Assembly: GCF_910592395.1 (NCBI RefSeq)
Contig: NC_088310.1
Coordinates: 3,045,501-3,109,500 of the forward strand
Source: Lineus longissimus
Lineage: Eukaryota; Nemertea; Pilidiophora; Heteronemertea; Lineidae
Reading direction: 5' to 3'
DNA length: 64,000 nucleotides
A model generated the notes under the pieces. The model was given only the letters and a program-made list of their open reading frames with translations. It was not told the origin of the DNA and searched no databases. Both the position numbers and the translations under genes were made by a program. Below, one piece after another: positions 26,601 to 36,498 of the stretch (position 1 is the first letter of the stretch; every line of letters starts with the position of its first letter).

Positions 26601-28018
26601 TCAAGTAAGTATCCATTACAGTTGTTCTTATGTAAGAATTCATCTTAAATCTTTTCTTACTGTATCAGTGTCCGTATAAAGATTTTTCCCGGAGGTGTGG
26701 AGACCATTCCCCTTTGTGGGATCTTTAACTTGCCCTGCACTCGGGTACAAGGGACCACACCGACAGACCCTCGTATTGAGCCTAAAACCGAGTTCCTTGA
26801 AAGCCACGCTGGTTCATCCAGAATTGAAATGACAGTTTAAACAAAGGCTTGAGGATGCATATGCTGTTTTATAACAATGATCCTTAATCCAACTGGTTCT
26901 CTTTTACACCTTGCTTTCTATTTGCAGCATCTTTGTGGCATTTGTCTTGGAGGCGTTCATCCTAGAGTACAATCTCTCGGCTGGAAAGATAGAATCTGCC
27001 CTGGAAGTGAAGATCAAGGAGATGGGTCTTGATGTCAAAAGGTAGACACTTTGATCGCCTCTTGTAAGGGCTGTGCAAATCTAAATGACTGCGATTTGTG
27101 ATTATAATCGCTGCTATTGCATGGGCGACAAAAAGATCTACCGTCTGCGGGTAAAACCGATAATTGCAGAGTTTGATATTGATCACAGCTTGCTGAGATC
27201 ACTCATTTTCAATGTCAATTTCATCAAAATGATTGTTATCTTTCAGTACGAAGAAAAAGGCGAGATTAGGGACGAAAGGAGACAAGGATGACTTGGTGTC
27301 CAATATGGAGGTCCAGGATGATCTTGCATCCATATCGAGCAGCATGTCCAGCATCATAAGCACCCCAGAAGTATCACCCCCAACATCTCCCACATCAGCA
27401 ACAGTGATTACAGATTTATCCCCATCATCAAATTCGTCAAGTGCAGAGGGGGATATCGTTCAAGAAACAACAGCTCCAGTGGATGGGGAACCTGATGGGC
27501 AGGCTCCACAGATTCCATCCTACCTAAAACAGAAGGGGGTGAAGTTTCACCTTAAGAAGAATAGTAAGTTAACATTGTTTCTTCAGAGGGAAAATCAGTT
27601 AAGTACTGCAGACCATTTCATTTGCTAGTAACAGCTTATGAGTAAGTGGTTGTCAACGTACTCATTGTGGTCTAGAGGTGTTCTTCACTGTCGCCACATT
27701 GGCCATCAAAACACAGCAGCAACAAAATATCATGTTGTGACAGTTTTGGCCTTGTTGCAGTCTGCGCTGATCAACCTAAACATGGTAATCACAGTGTTTA
27801 ATCGGTGAAAAAACCTCTATTTTCTAATTTCCCTGGCTGTATTGACAATCAGTATACTTGTTTTAATTGCAGGGCAAAAGAAGGTGCTGGTTCTTCTTGA
27901 GGCCATGTTTGAAAATGAGATTGATCCTGAAGATTTGGGACCAGAAAACGAGGAGGACATTGAAAATATGCCGTTCCAACCAATAAACGCAAATTATAGA
28001 GTTGACAGGATATCGTGA
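20615..28018 (+). CDS. TPCN3: Two-pore cation channel, TPC3-like (complete, 17 exons)
   Basis: Two-repeat voltage-gated-type cation channel of endolysosomal or plasma membranes. Exons: 20615-20809, 21216-21298, 21549-21669, 22000-22128, 22286-22405, 22624-22844, 23221-23347, 23992-24193, 24327-24471, 24641-24805, 25250-25314, 25531-25682, 26014-26251 (or -26308), 26526-26604, 26928-27041, 27247-27563, 27873-28018. Phases join throughout, giving 872 residues (891 with the longer exon 13). Filter I is TTANDPDVM and filter II VNQWHD; IIS4 reads VLRVLRIIKIMGSIQRF. The inter-repeat linker has an EF-hand loop, DENTDGFIERRE. After IIS6 comes a Ser/Thr/Pro-rich tail (exon 16). VNQW and the AFVLEAFILEY segment fit TPC3 better than TPC1 or TPC2 (VNNW), from memory of the family. 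Two introns use GC donors (21299, 23348). The IS4-S5 linker is Arg-rich, as in lipid-sensing TPCs. Family certain, subtype likely. Confidence 0.93.
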
Positions 28019-28248
28019 TATCTTATGTAAATTACCTGGCGACTTGCAAGTTACACTGTCGCCAGGCAGGTCATACTCCTCCCCCTGCTGCATGGAGTGT
28101 GGATTAAAGTGCTCACTCCTGTTGTCTGCTTGTCGTAAGGGTATTTTAAACAGATGTGTATACCCCTTCTTTTTGGAGTGACCCCTCCCCCCATGTGCAT
28201 GTTGTTGTTTGAATCCGAGGTCACATTCATCATGTTCACTGAGACATT

Positions 28249-28364
28249 GGGTGATATGAATAGACTAGCAAATGCTTTTACTTCAATTTTGTACAGAAAG
28301 GCCTAGTGTAAATGTACATGGAGTTTTAGATAAAAGCATTTGCTAGTCTTTATTCATATCACCC
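28249..28364 (+). repeat. Inverted repeat with ~32-bp arms in the 3' UTR
   Basis: The left arm (28249-28280) begins GGGTGATATGAATAGACTAG and continues CAAATGCTTTTA. The right arm (28331-28364) is its reverse complement apart from one or two inserted bases. The loop is about 50 nt. It may be a small MITE or a structured mRNA element. Confidence 0.8.
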
Positions 28365-28937
28365 ATAGAATCATCAAACAAACATTGATCGCATGGAATT
28401 TTTTGACTTTCTTAATATTAGTGCAGTTCTGGATCATATGTCGATACTTGAAATCATGTATATTCATAAAAGATATCAGTGGATCACATCATTAATTTGC
28501 ATAATAATGAGCTCGCTTTTTTTACATCATACCTTTAGTATAATTGCATGTAATATAACATCATAATGTATTGGAGTAAAATGACGAAGGTGAAAACGTG
28601 CATAACATTTGCAGGGCAAATCAGATGAGAGGTTTGGCTTAAAGGTCTTCAAATATTGTTGTACCTCTAGTCACATACATGTATTTTCTATCAAAAAGTA
28701 ATTATGAATTTTTCCATATTTTGGATTGTTATACATTGTAAGATTTTCACTAATAGTTTGTAATTAGAATTATATTTTGCTTCATATTCTTATTTATCAT
28801 AGCTAATGGTAAACGTAATGAAATTTTGTATCACTTTACCATATCATATATACAATGTATCTGTTTTCATCATAATATGACTGCGGTGGCCTCCAGTCAC
28901 AAAATTATAGAATGAGATTAAGTTTGCATATCGAATC

Positions 28938-28943
28938 AATAAA
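28938..28943 (+). promoter_or_regulatory. Polyadenylation signal AATAAA, two-pore channel gene
   Basis: AATAAA lies 920 bp after the stop codon on the coding strand. It is the clearest such signal before the 61-bp repeat array. Confidence 0.5.
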
Positions 28944-29242
28944 GACTATACTTATATTTGAAAAATTCAGTATTGGTTGAGTCATTTTCCCAACCCAATA
29001 GTCACCATCTTGAATTCTCTTACGTATGCCAAAAATAACTAAGTCGGTAAAGAGGAGGGCCCCTTGTCCCAATGACCAAGATTGAGACAGGCAGCCACAT
29101 GGCCCTTTCTTCTGATGGCCTTCTTGTTCGAGTGGAGTCTTGGACAGACATGGACTACAGCCTATCTTGGAACAGCTTACCGGTAATTGCTTGAAATCGT
29201 GGCCCGATGGCGATTCTTGACACAGTGTGTGACGGAGGTTCA

Positions 29243-29650
29243 TGTATGCATGGTCCTCAGCCCAATGGCTCATCCTGAGATGGCCTATTCAGTTTGATGT
29301 TGGACAGGCATGGTCCTCAGCCCAATGGCTCATCCTGAGATGGCTTATTCAGGTTCAGTGTTGGACAGGCATGGTCCTCAGGCCAATGGCTCATCCTGAG
29401 ATGGCTTATTCAGGTTCAGTGTTGGACAGGCATGGTCCTCAGGCCAATGGCTCATCCTGAGATGGCTTATTAAGGTTCAGTGTTGGACAGGCATGGTCCT
29501 CAGGCCAATGGCTCATCCTGAGATGGCTTATTAAGGTTCAGTGTTGGACAGGCATGGTCCTCAGGCCAATGGCTCATCCCAAGATGGCTTCTTCAGGTTC
29601 AGTGTTGGATAGGCATGGTCCTCAGTAGAGATGGCCTATTCATATTCAGT
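29243..29650 (+). repeat. Minisatellite, 61-bp unit, about 6.5 copies
   Basis: The unit begins GACAGGCATGGTCCTCAG and contains CCAATGGCTCATCCTGAGAT. Unit starts at 29303, 29364 and 29425 are exactly 61 bp apart. The outer copies diverge. A 61-bp period is not a multiple of three, so the frame shifts between units and the open frame here is not coding. Confidence 0.92.
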
Positions 29651-30263
29651 GTCAGACAGACGCATTGTTGTAATATTTGGCAATGTAGCAACAGAACACA
29701 ACATCACGGTAGTGTTATAAATCCTTGTTGTTGAGATGTTAAGTAAATGGTGACATCATGAATTACTTGCTACACAAAAAGTTAATAAGACTGTAATTTA
29801 AATCTTAGGAAATTGCTTTATTCAGGAAAGACATCTTGAAAAGTGCTTTAAACAACATTACTTGTAAGTCACTAAGTGCTTCCAGAAAAAAAATTAGGCC
29901 GACACAAGATGGCTCCATATTGAAAGAGCAGCGAGAGTTGGTGCCGGGGCCTCCAAAAGGGAGATATGCGACCGACCTATTACCCAATCTCGGGCAGTAT
30001 GTCCCCTAGTCTAAGGAATCACACACGGTCCAAATCAAGAACATGACATTATATGCTTCATAAACTTCATATCTAGTTCTTCTGTCAGTCAATTTTATCA
30101 AATACGTTATGATCAGAGCGAGCAAATAATGTAACATTTCTTTTATTTTCTTAACCATATAAGGCTTCTGTAGTCCTGAAATTAAAAGGTCGGCTATCCT
30201 GTGATCCAAGCAATAAAAAACAGGTGGCCTAGACAATGTTTTTCTCCACTTTCTCATGTGTCA
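29651..30263. other. Spacer and 3' UTR of the zinc-finger gene
   Basis: No gene was seen. The reverse-strand AATAAA at 30142-30147, about 120 bp past the zinc-finger stop, marks the probable end of that transcript. The rest is AT-rich intergenic sequence. Confidence 0.5.
30142..30147 (-). promoter_or_regulatory. Polyadenylation signal, zinc-finger gene
   Basis: TTTATT on the plus strand reads AATAAA on the coding strand, about 120 bp after the stop codon at 30264-30266. Confidence 0.45.
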
Positions 30264-33200
30264 TTAATTTACAATATGATGAATACGGAGACAGTGTCGC
30301 GTAAGGTGATAATTCCGTGCAAATGCTTGACCACAGTGCAGACATTCATACGGCCTTTGTCCTGTGTGATGAACACTGATGTGATCTTTCAGCGCAGACC
30401 TTGAAATAAAAGCTTTTGTGCACAGCTCGCATGTAAACGGCCTTTCTCCAGTGTGCAGACGGCGGTGAGTATCCAAGTGTGCTTTCGCGGTATAAGCTTT
30501 CGTGCACATATCACATGAGAATGGTTTTTCTCCTGTGTGGAGTCTCTCATGTGCAGTCAAGATTGACCGGAACTCAAATGCCTTTCCACAATGCTCGCAC
30601 ATGAATCGCTTTTCTCGTTTTTTCACATTAGGTGTATGAACGCGCATGTGAGTTCTAACATCACCATCTGACAAGAACTCTTTTTCACAAACTTGACATT
30701 TAGTCGGCACAAAATTTGGATGAGTTCGCGCGTGCTCGAAGAGGGCTGATTTTTTAGAGAACACATAATCACACTCTCCACACTGAAATATTCCTGTGTG
30801 CTTTCCTAAATGTTTACGACGGTGCTTGATGAGGTCATATCTCCGTCCAAATGCTTTCTCACAATCATGACATTTGAATAGCTCCTTTTTAGCGTGAACA
30901 ATGGCATGTTTGTCTCGCTCATTTTCATCCTTGAATCTCTTCATACAATGCTCACATTTGAATGGTCGAGTGGAAAAACCAATCAAATCCGGATGATGTT
31001 GTTCACAGTGATTCCGAAGCAAGTAGTTCCGAGAAAACCCATGCCCACATTCCCGACACCTAAAAGGCCTTAGGCCTGTGTGGGACAGCGAATGACGCTT
31101 CAGATCACCCACACAGCCATACGACTTGTTACACACTTCACACTCGAATTTCATCCCTTCATGCAGCAGTGCATGTTTTTTTAACCCAGATTTCGTGTAA
31201 AAACCTTTGTCACAAAGGTGACACTGGAAACCTTTTTCTTTTTCATGGCAAAGACTGTGACTTTTCAGATGAGTACCTCTATAAAATGCTTTCCCACATT
31301 TTTCGCATACATATGGTTTCTCTCCTGTATGTATAGCCATATGACTATTTAGGTTATTCTTATTATTAAACAATAGACCACACTCATGACACTGGTGTTT
31401 ACTATCACTGCTGTCTGATTTGATCTTCTTGCTTGCATTGCTACAGACATGAGACTTCAGTTGACACTCCCGGAAGAAGTCTTTACCACAGTTTGGCTCA
31501 GGGCATTTGAATGGCTTCTTCCCTTCATGACTTAAAGCATGCCTCACTAAATCACCTTTTGTCTTGAAAGACTTATCACACTCTCCACAAGCAAATGGCC
31601 TAACGTTTGAATGGACACGTAGATGAGCAGTGAGAAGGTACTTTTTATCAAATTCTTTACCACACTCGTCGCAAACAAAGCATTTTTCAGATTTTTTGGT
31701 CAGGATGTCTTTTACGGATTCTGCTGCATCATCAGGTTTAGAATCTTCTCCAGATAAAGCACCCTTCTCTGGTGTCAGGTTATTAACTGTATCGGTAGCA
31801 ACAACATTATCTAAGTCTGCATGAGCAACACAAAGTCCATCTCTGCATGAGAAACACCAAGCAACATCATCTTTGACTGCATCAGGAACCACATCATCTG
31901 TAACTACATCAGCAAAAACATCATCTTTGACTGCATAAGGAACAACAACATCAGCTTTGACTGCATAAGGAACAACAACATCAGCTTTGACTGCATTAGT
32001 AGCCACAACATAATCTTGGAATGCATCAGTGTCAATAGCATCGTCTCTACCTCCACCAGTAGCGTTATTGACACAGTTGACTACAAAATAATTTACGGCT
32101 TTAGTGGGTACAATTTTAACTGCATCAGTAACAACAACACGTTTTTTGATGGGAGAGGTATAAACTATCTCAGATATTTCAGCAGTGGTGACAACATCCC
32201 TTGCAATACCATCATTGACGGCATCAGCATCCAGTACTACATGAACCACGTTAGTAGCCAGCCCATCACTCAATCTATCGCCAGCAACTGCAATGTCGTC
32301 ACCTACATGACTTATGTGATCCGAATGGACAAGCAAATGATCAGCGAGACACTTTCTTTGAGCGAATACCATCCCACATAGCTCACAGATGCAGGATCCA
32401 TCTTCTGATTCATTCTGGTCATCTTCTTTAGAGCCTGCAGCAGAACCAAAAGTTTCTTCACCACCAGTTGTCTCCTTCTCTATAATTGAATATGATCTTG
32501 CTGCGGCACCTGAAATAAAGAAATCTCGTTTTTACCAATAAACCTGTGTTTTGGGTCACTTTCAAGGTCAGACAAACACCCCCAATGAATACCCTCTCTT
32601 CAGACCCCCAGAGAAAAAAATTCAATTAGAGATAGGTGCATATGACTATTTTGCAATAGCTTCCCCTAACACAGAGCTTCCTGAAGCACTAGCCTCTTCT
32701 GGCAGTGATACCAAGCTACCACATGTACTCACCGGGCACACTGCTCTCTTCATTTTGCTGAATTTGTATCTTCAACTTCATTGTTGCACCAACAGATGGA
32801 ATAAGAACACTGCATGAAGTGCTCCCGGGAGTATCCTGAAAAATGGCCAAGTAATAATGATGCCAGGAACAATATCCTAAACAGTGTTTTCAAAAAGTTA
32901 ATTCCATCTGACATAAATGGTTAACACTTCAATGAAAAACTGTAAAATCTGTTCAATTGAAATCTTCAAAAACTGTGTCTGCAGCCCAACCTGCGCAGTA
33001 AAATTAACTAGCACAAAATGTAACTTCATCCATATGTTATGCCTGACATGAAATTACTACAAGGTAAATTCCCTTAGTTCTGGGAATATTCACATGCAAA
33101 TGATTGGCAATAGATAAGAAGTTGCCAGTCAAAAAGAGAGACACCACCTCAGGACTACATGTACATCAAAACACTGTCATGGACATGTAATTTACATGTA

Positions 33201-33412
33201 CTTACATGTACATCTGAGGCTATAGAATTTCCATCCTGTTGCCAGCCTGTCACTGCAATTTCCAGCAAGTCTTTCCCACTCTCTACTGTTGACTCCAATG
33301 GTTTCTTCTTCACAACCAAACCCAGTGTCAAACCCTTTCCATCATTTGAAAGGACTCGAGTATCCAAACTCAAAGAAAGGACACGATCGTTTGCTTGCAG
33401 TTCTTTTTCCAT
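30264..33412 (-). CDS. C2H2 zinc-finger protein with 17 fingers
   Basis: Probable nuclear DNA-binding protein. Three exons (complement): 33206-33412 (ATG at 33410-33412), 32733-32835 and 30264-32509; phases join (phase 0, then G + GT), giving 851 residues. A lone N-terminal finger (CELCGMVFAQ...HLLVH) is followed by about 140 residues rich in Asp, Val and Ala with tandem AVKADVVVPY repeats. Sixteen C-terminal fingers follow, from CDECGKEFDKK to CLHCGQAFARN, many joined by TGEKP or TGERP linkers, typical of specific DNA readers. Finger 3 of the C-terminal block is irregular (CPEPNCGKDF with C in place of the last His). No KRAB, BTB or SCAN domain is visible. The N-terminal exons match no domain I know. 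The family is unmistakable, but orthology cannot be set because such proteins expand by lineage. Confidence 0.9.
31925..32010 (-). repeat. In-frame 30-bp tandem repeat inside the zinc-finger gene
   Basis: A 30-bp unit (TTGACTGCATAAGGAACAAC followed by AACATCAGCT on the plus strand) repeats two to three times. It encodes ten-residue AVKADVVVPY units. Being a multiple of three, it keeps the frame and can vary in copy number without breaking the protein. Confidence 0.85.
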
Positions 33413-33925
33413 GACTTTATTTAATTCACTTCAAAGTTTGCCGCTGAAATTACAGAATGTATCAGTTCCACCTAGTCCGAAAGCAACCACAACCTGACGT
33501 TACATGCATAATGGCAATGTATTCATCATCATGCATTGCGTGGCAGCAGTATGCACTCAATTCATGACTCATGAATATTGAATGCACATTTCATTGAGCC
33601 AAATTCGTAAATAAACGAATTTTCACCTCATTTGTGCCAAAAAGATTAATCTTGGATAAAGGAACTACATACTTCTTATCAACATATACACTTATTCTTA
33701 CCGGATTTAGCTAAATAAAGAAGTAAATGAAGAAAATAGTTTCGTTTTCGGTAAAAAAATTCACGCATCGCTAAATAAGAGTACCACAGTGGTCGTCGCA
33801 AAACTTATTTTATTCAATTCGATGGGGTTAGCCTCATCGTGCACAATTTTGCCTGTAGTTCGAGGTACTTCAGTTATTGGTCTGTTCAGGTGCCAAAGAT
33901 GCCTCTCTCAGAACCTTTTTACTTT
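33413..33925. other. Spacer between zinc-finger gene and GPCR gene
   Basis: Both flanking genes are on the minus strand. The stretch should hold the promoter and 5' UTR of the zinc-finger gene and the short 3' UTR of the GPCR (reverse AATAAA at 33809-33814). No ORF of note. Confidence 0.5.
33809..33814 (-). promoter_or_regulatory. Polyadenylation signal, GPCR gene
   Basis: TTTATT on the plus strand gives AATAAA on the coding strand about 115 bp after the GPCR stop codon. Confidence 0.45.
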
Positions 33926-34906
33926 TTAATTCTTTCTCCGGCAAAATAAAGCTGCTAGCTCTCTCCTGTAAAACCGTAACGACACCCCGTATATGAGAAA
34001 ATTCGTACAATAGTTGAACATCCAGAACACCTCACAAAACTTTGCAATGAGGAAAACCATCCTCCTATAAGATGGGTCCGTGTCAGTGTCAACCTCTATT
34101 ATACCGAAATAGGTCCAGACTATCGTACGCGGGATGTTGAAGAGGATATAAAACAACGAAATGAGAAGGAGATTAACGAGGACACTACTTTGCTTTTCAT
34201 CCTGATCATCATTAGCTGTTGAAGACAACATTTTTCTTGCTTTTCTCGATTTGACCAGCCCAATGATTATTAGGATATTTGCGGTGAAAATCAGAACGCA
34301 AGGTATGGTGACGAGACGGAGATTGTCCAAGACAAAATCCACGGTGACGTGTCTGTAGTAGCAATGTACACCCGCAGCGCCGGCGAAATTCTCCATGTAG
34401 ATGGCAACGTGGATGTTGGTAGCGACGCTCAAGAGAAAAATCGCAGCAATCACGCATATTCTCTTCTTACCCGTGATGAGAGACCGCTTGAACGGAAACC
34501 ACACGAAAACTGTCCTCTCTATCGTAAAGCTGACTAAACACAGCGATGAAAACGTTGCACCGGTGTAAAACACGAAAAAGAATAACTTACAAACAACATT
34601 TGCAGTCCCTAATAGGTCGAATGAGAAGTTAAATAAGTGCGGCATGCCGTATTTTAGCCAATCTGGGAGGGCTAAAAAGAGGAGGACTCCGGTGTCTCCC
34701 AGTGTGATGCAAGTGAGGTATTGTATGGTTGGGTCGCCCGGTCTCTTGGCGCGGTAGAATACTAGTAAGGATACTATGTTCCCCACCACACCCACCAAGA
34801 TGATGGCCAGAACGATAATACCTTGGAAGTATCCTAAGATTATAGTTAAATCTGTTTGTTCGTACTGAGTCCCTTTGACACTTTGTGCTGTTGACATTAT
34901 GACCAA
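33926..34906 (-). CDS. Class A (rhodopsin-like) G-protein-coupled receptor, orphan
   Basis: A 326-residue, single-exon seven-helix membrane receptor. TM1 carries GNIVSLLVF (conserved GN), TM2 LTCITLGDTG (conserved Asp) and TM3 starts after Cys in VVCKLFFFVF. The DRY position reads ERT followed by VFVWFPF. TM5 contains LVTIPCVLIF, TM6 LFYILFNIPRTI and TM7 NYCTNFLIYG, a variant NPxxY. A basic helix 8 (RFYRRELAALFCRRKN) ends the protein. TM4 lacks the usual Trp and TM6 lacks the CWxP motif, which is replaced by FNIP. The shape is that of invertebrate neuropeptide/FMRFamide-receptor-like orphans; the ligand cannot be predicted. The start may be the first or third residue (34906 or 34897). No introns are needed. 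Confidence 0.9.
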   Translation of the reverse strand: MVIMSTAQSVKGTQYEQTDLTIILGYFQGIIVLAIILVGVVGNIVSLLVFYRAKRPGDPTIQYLTCITLGDTGVLLFLALPDWLKYGMPHLFNFSFDLLGTANVVCKLFFFVFYTGATFSSLCLVSFTIERTVFVWFPFKRSLITGKKRICVIAAIFLLSVATNIHVAIYMENFAGAAGVHCYYRHVTVDFVLDNLRLVTIPCVLIFTANILIIIGLVKSRKARKMLSSTANDDQDEKQSSVLVNLLLISLFYILFNIPRTIVWTYFGIIEVDTDTDPSYRRMVFLIAKFCEVFWMFNYCTNFLIYGVSLRFYRRELAALFCRRKN

Positions 34907-35790
34907 AGTTTCATCATCAAGGGCGTCGTAAAGCCACGTTGTCTCAGTATATCGAATCGTCTATTTGCAATTTATGTTGTATCCTTGAATTCCTGCGTTC
35001 TGAATCCGAAATCTGAAAAATTGCAAACTATTAAGGAAACTCTATGTTCGAATCGAAAGCCAGTCAAAAAGAATTATAGAAGCAGTTGGCAAGGTCATCC
35101 AACGTTTATGCCTCATCAGCTGTACAGTCTCTGATACCCCTAAGCAGTGGAGCCAATAAAATTTCGGCCTAGTTTCCTGTCGGCAAAAACCCGGACTAAT
35201 CACAAGTTTTTCAGGCTTTTCACGAACAAACCCAAGAATGATAGTATGTGTTCGTTCATAGAATCTTGCGGTTGCCGCACTGCACCGAAAATTTGCAAAA
35301 TCGCATTAGTCATAAAATGCATGCAAAATCGCATCCAATCGCATGAAGTGTTGACCTATACTGTACCTTTGTAAGGAAGACACTTTCCAAGTGAATGAGA
35401 GCAACGAACCTTACGCCAGATACAGATGCAGCGATTTTCGCTGCACAATTGCCTACGATTTCAAACGTAGCCAAATCGCGCGGCACAAATCGCATACCAC
35501 GTTCGTGTGCACGTGATTACTGAATACACGGATGTCTACATGCAGCTAGAGTGGAACCCCGGTAACACAACCACCCATGAGATCGAGGTTGAATTGTCGC
35601 GTTACCTGGGTGGTCGCGTTGGTGAAGTTGAAAACCCGGGGACAAGATGCATGATTAAGTTTTCCCGCCAAAATTGTTCGCGAGTTTTTATTTTACAGGT
35701 AGGTTCATACCATTGTGTACATTTAATTTATTATTAAAATAATTAAGTAAATGAAAAAAAGCAATAAAAACAAAAAGTGCATAATTTGTT

Positions 35791-35868
35791 GGGTCCTTCC
35801 GAGATTCGAACTCGCACCATTTGTCAATGTGCATCGCTGATCTTGGTTACTGACTATTCTAAAAGGCC
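35791..35868 (-). repeat. tRNA-like segment (degenerate tRNA or SINE head)
   Basis: On the minus strand the segment starts GGCCTTTTAGAATAG and ends GGAAGGACC, giving a near-complete acceptor stem. It contains a pol III B box (GAGTTCGAATCTC) as a T-arm. The anticodon loop would read GATGCAC (TGC at the anticodon), but the usual T33 is missing and stems have mismatches, so it is a pseudo-tRNA or the head of a tRNA-derived SINE rather than a working tRNA. Confidence 0.4.
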
Positions 35869-36331
35869 TTAGTCACAGTATATCATTGTTTCTAATACAA
35901 AATACATTACGCCTCGTTTTGATCGGAGCGGTCTTGGTATCGTAACCAATGACCGCCTGGGTAGGTATAAAATTCTGAATTTTAGCAGACGAATTATTTT
36001 CACCAAGAAGCAACGACTCAGCCCCACACAACAATGTCAAGAACACGAGATTTTGAAGTATTCCCCGATATATTGGGATTTGTGAAGTAGGGAGGATACC
36101 CGAGGACTCTTTCGAGGTCGTCAGTCAGGATTCAGAAGAGGTCAAAGACGAGGAAATGGTAGAAATCGAGCTAGCAGACTGGGAATTCCCTTGCTGCGTG
36201 ACGTCATCTTCACAAGCAACAATATGGCGGAGTTCCGGACACCAGGCTGGATCATTCTTTGACGAAAACGGAACATATATACCTTTCAAATCGTATTTAA
36301 TTTGTTTAATTTTGAAACCTTTTAGAATAGA

Positions 36332-36498
36332 AATTAATACCTCGCTGTCGGTCATTGGTTGTATAATCAAGACCGCTCGGGTAGACCTCAAATTACGTCC
36401 AAAACCCTCGGCGAAGCGCCTCGGGTTTTGGACTGCATTTTCGGTCTACCCGAGCGGTCTTGATTATACAACCAATGACCGCCAGCTCGGTATTAATT
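36332..36498. mobile_element. Fold-back (MITE-like) element with ~80-bp arms
   Basis: The left arm (AATTAATACCTCGC, then GGTCATTGGTTGTATAATCA, then AGACCGCTCGGGTAGACC) is mirrored on the right around a short GC-rich centre (CGGCGAAGCGCCTCG). A decayed partial relative occurs at about 35925-35960 (GAGCGGTCTTGG...CCAATGACCGCC). Confidence 0.8.

Larger units (their letters stand above)
28019..28962 (+). other. 3' untranslated region of the two-pore channel gene
   Basis: AT-rich sequence without ORFs runs from the TGA (28016-28018) to an AATAAA at 28938-28943. It includes a long inverted repeat (28249-28364) that would fold in the mRNA. The cleavage site is inferred. Confidence 0.55.

Noticed and set aside
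29242-29460. 72-residue repetitive plus-strand frame
   Set aside because: Chance frame through the 61-bp minisatellite.
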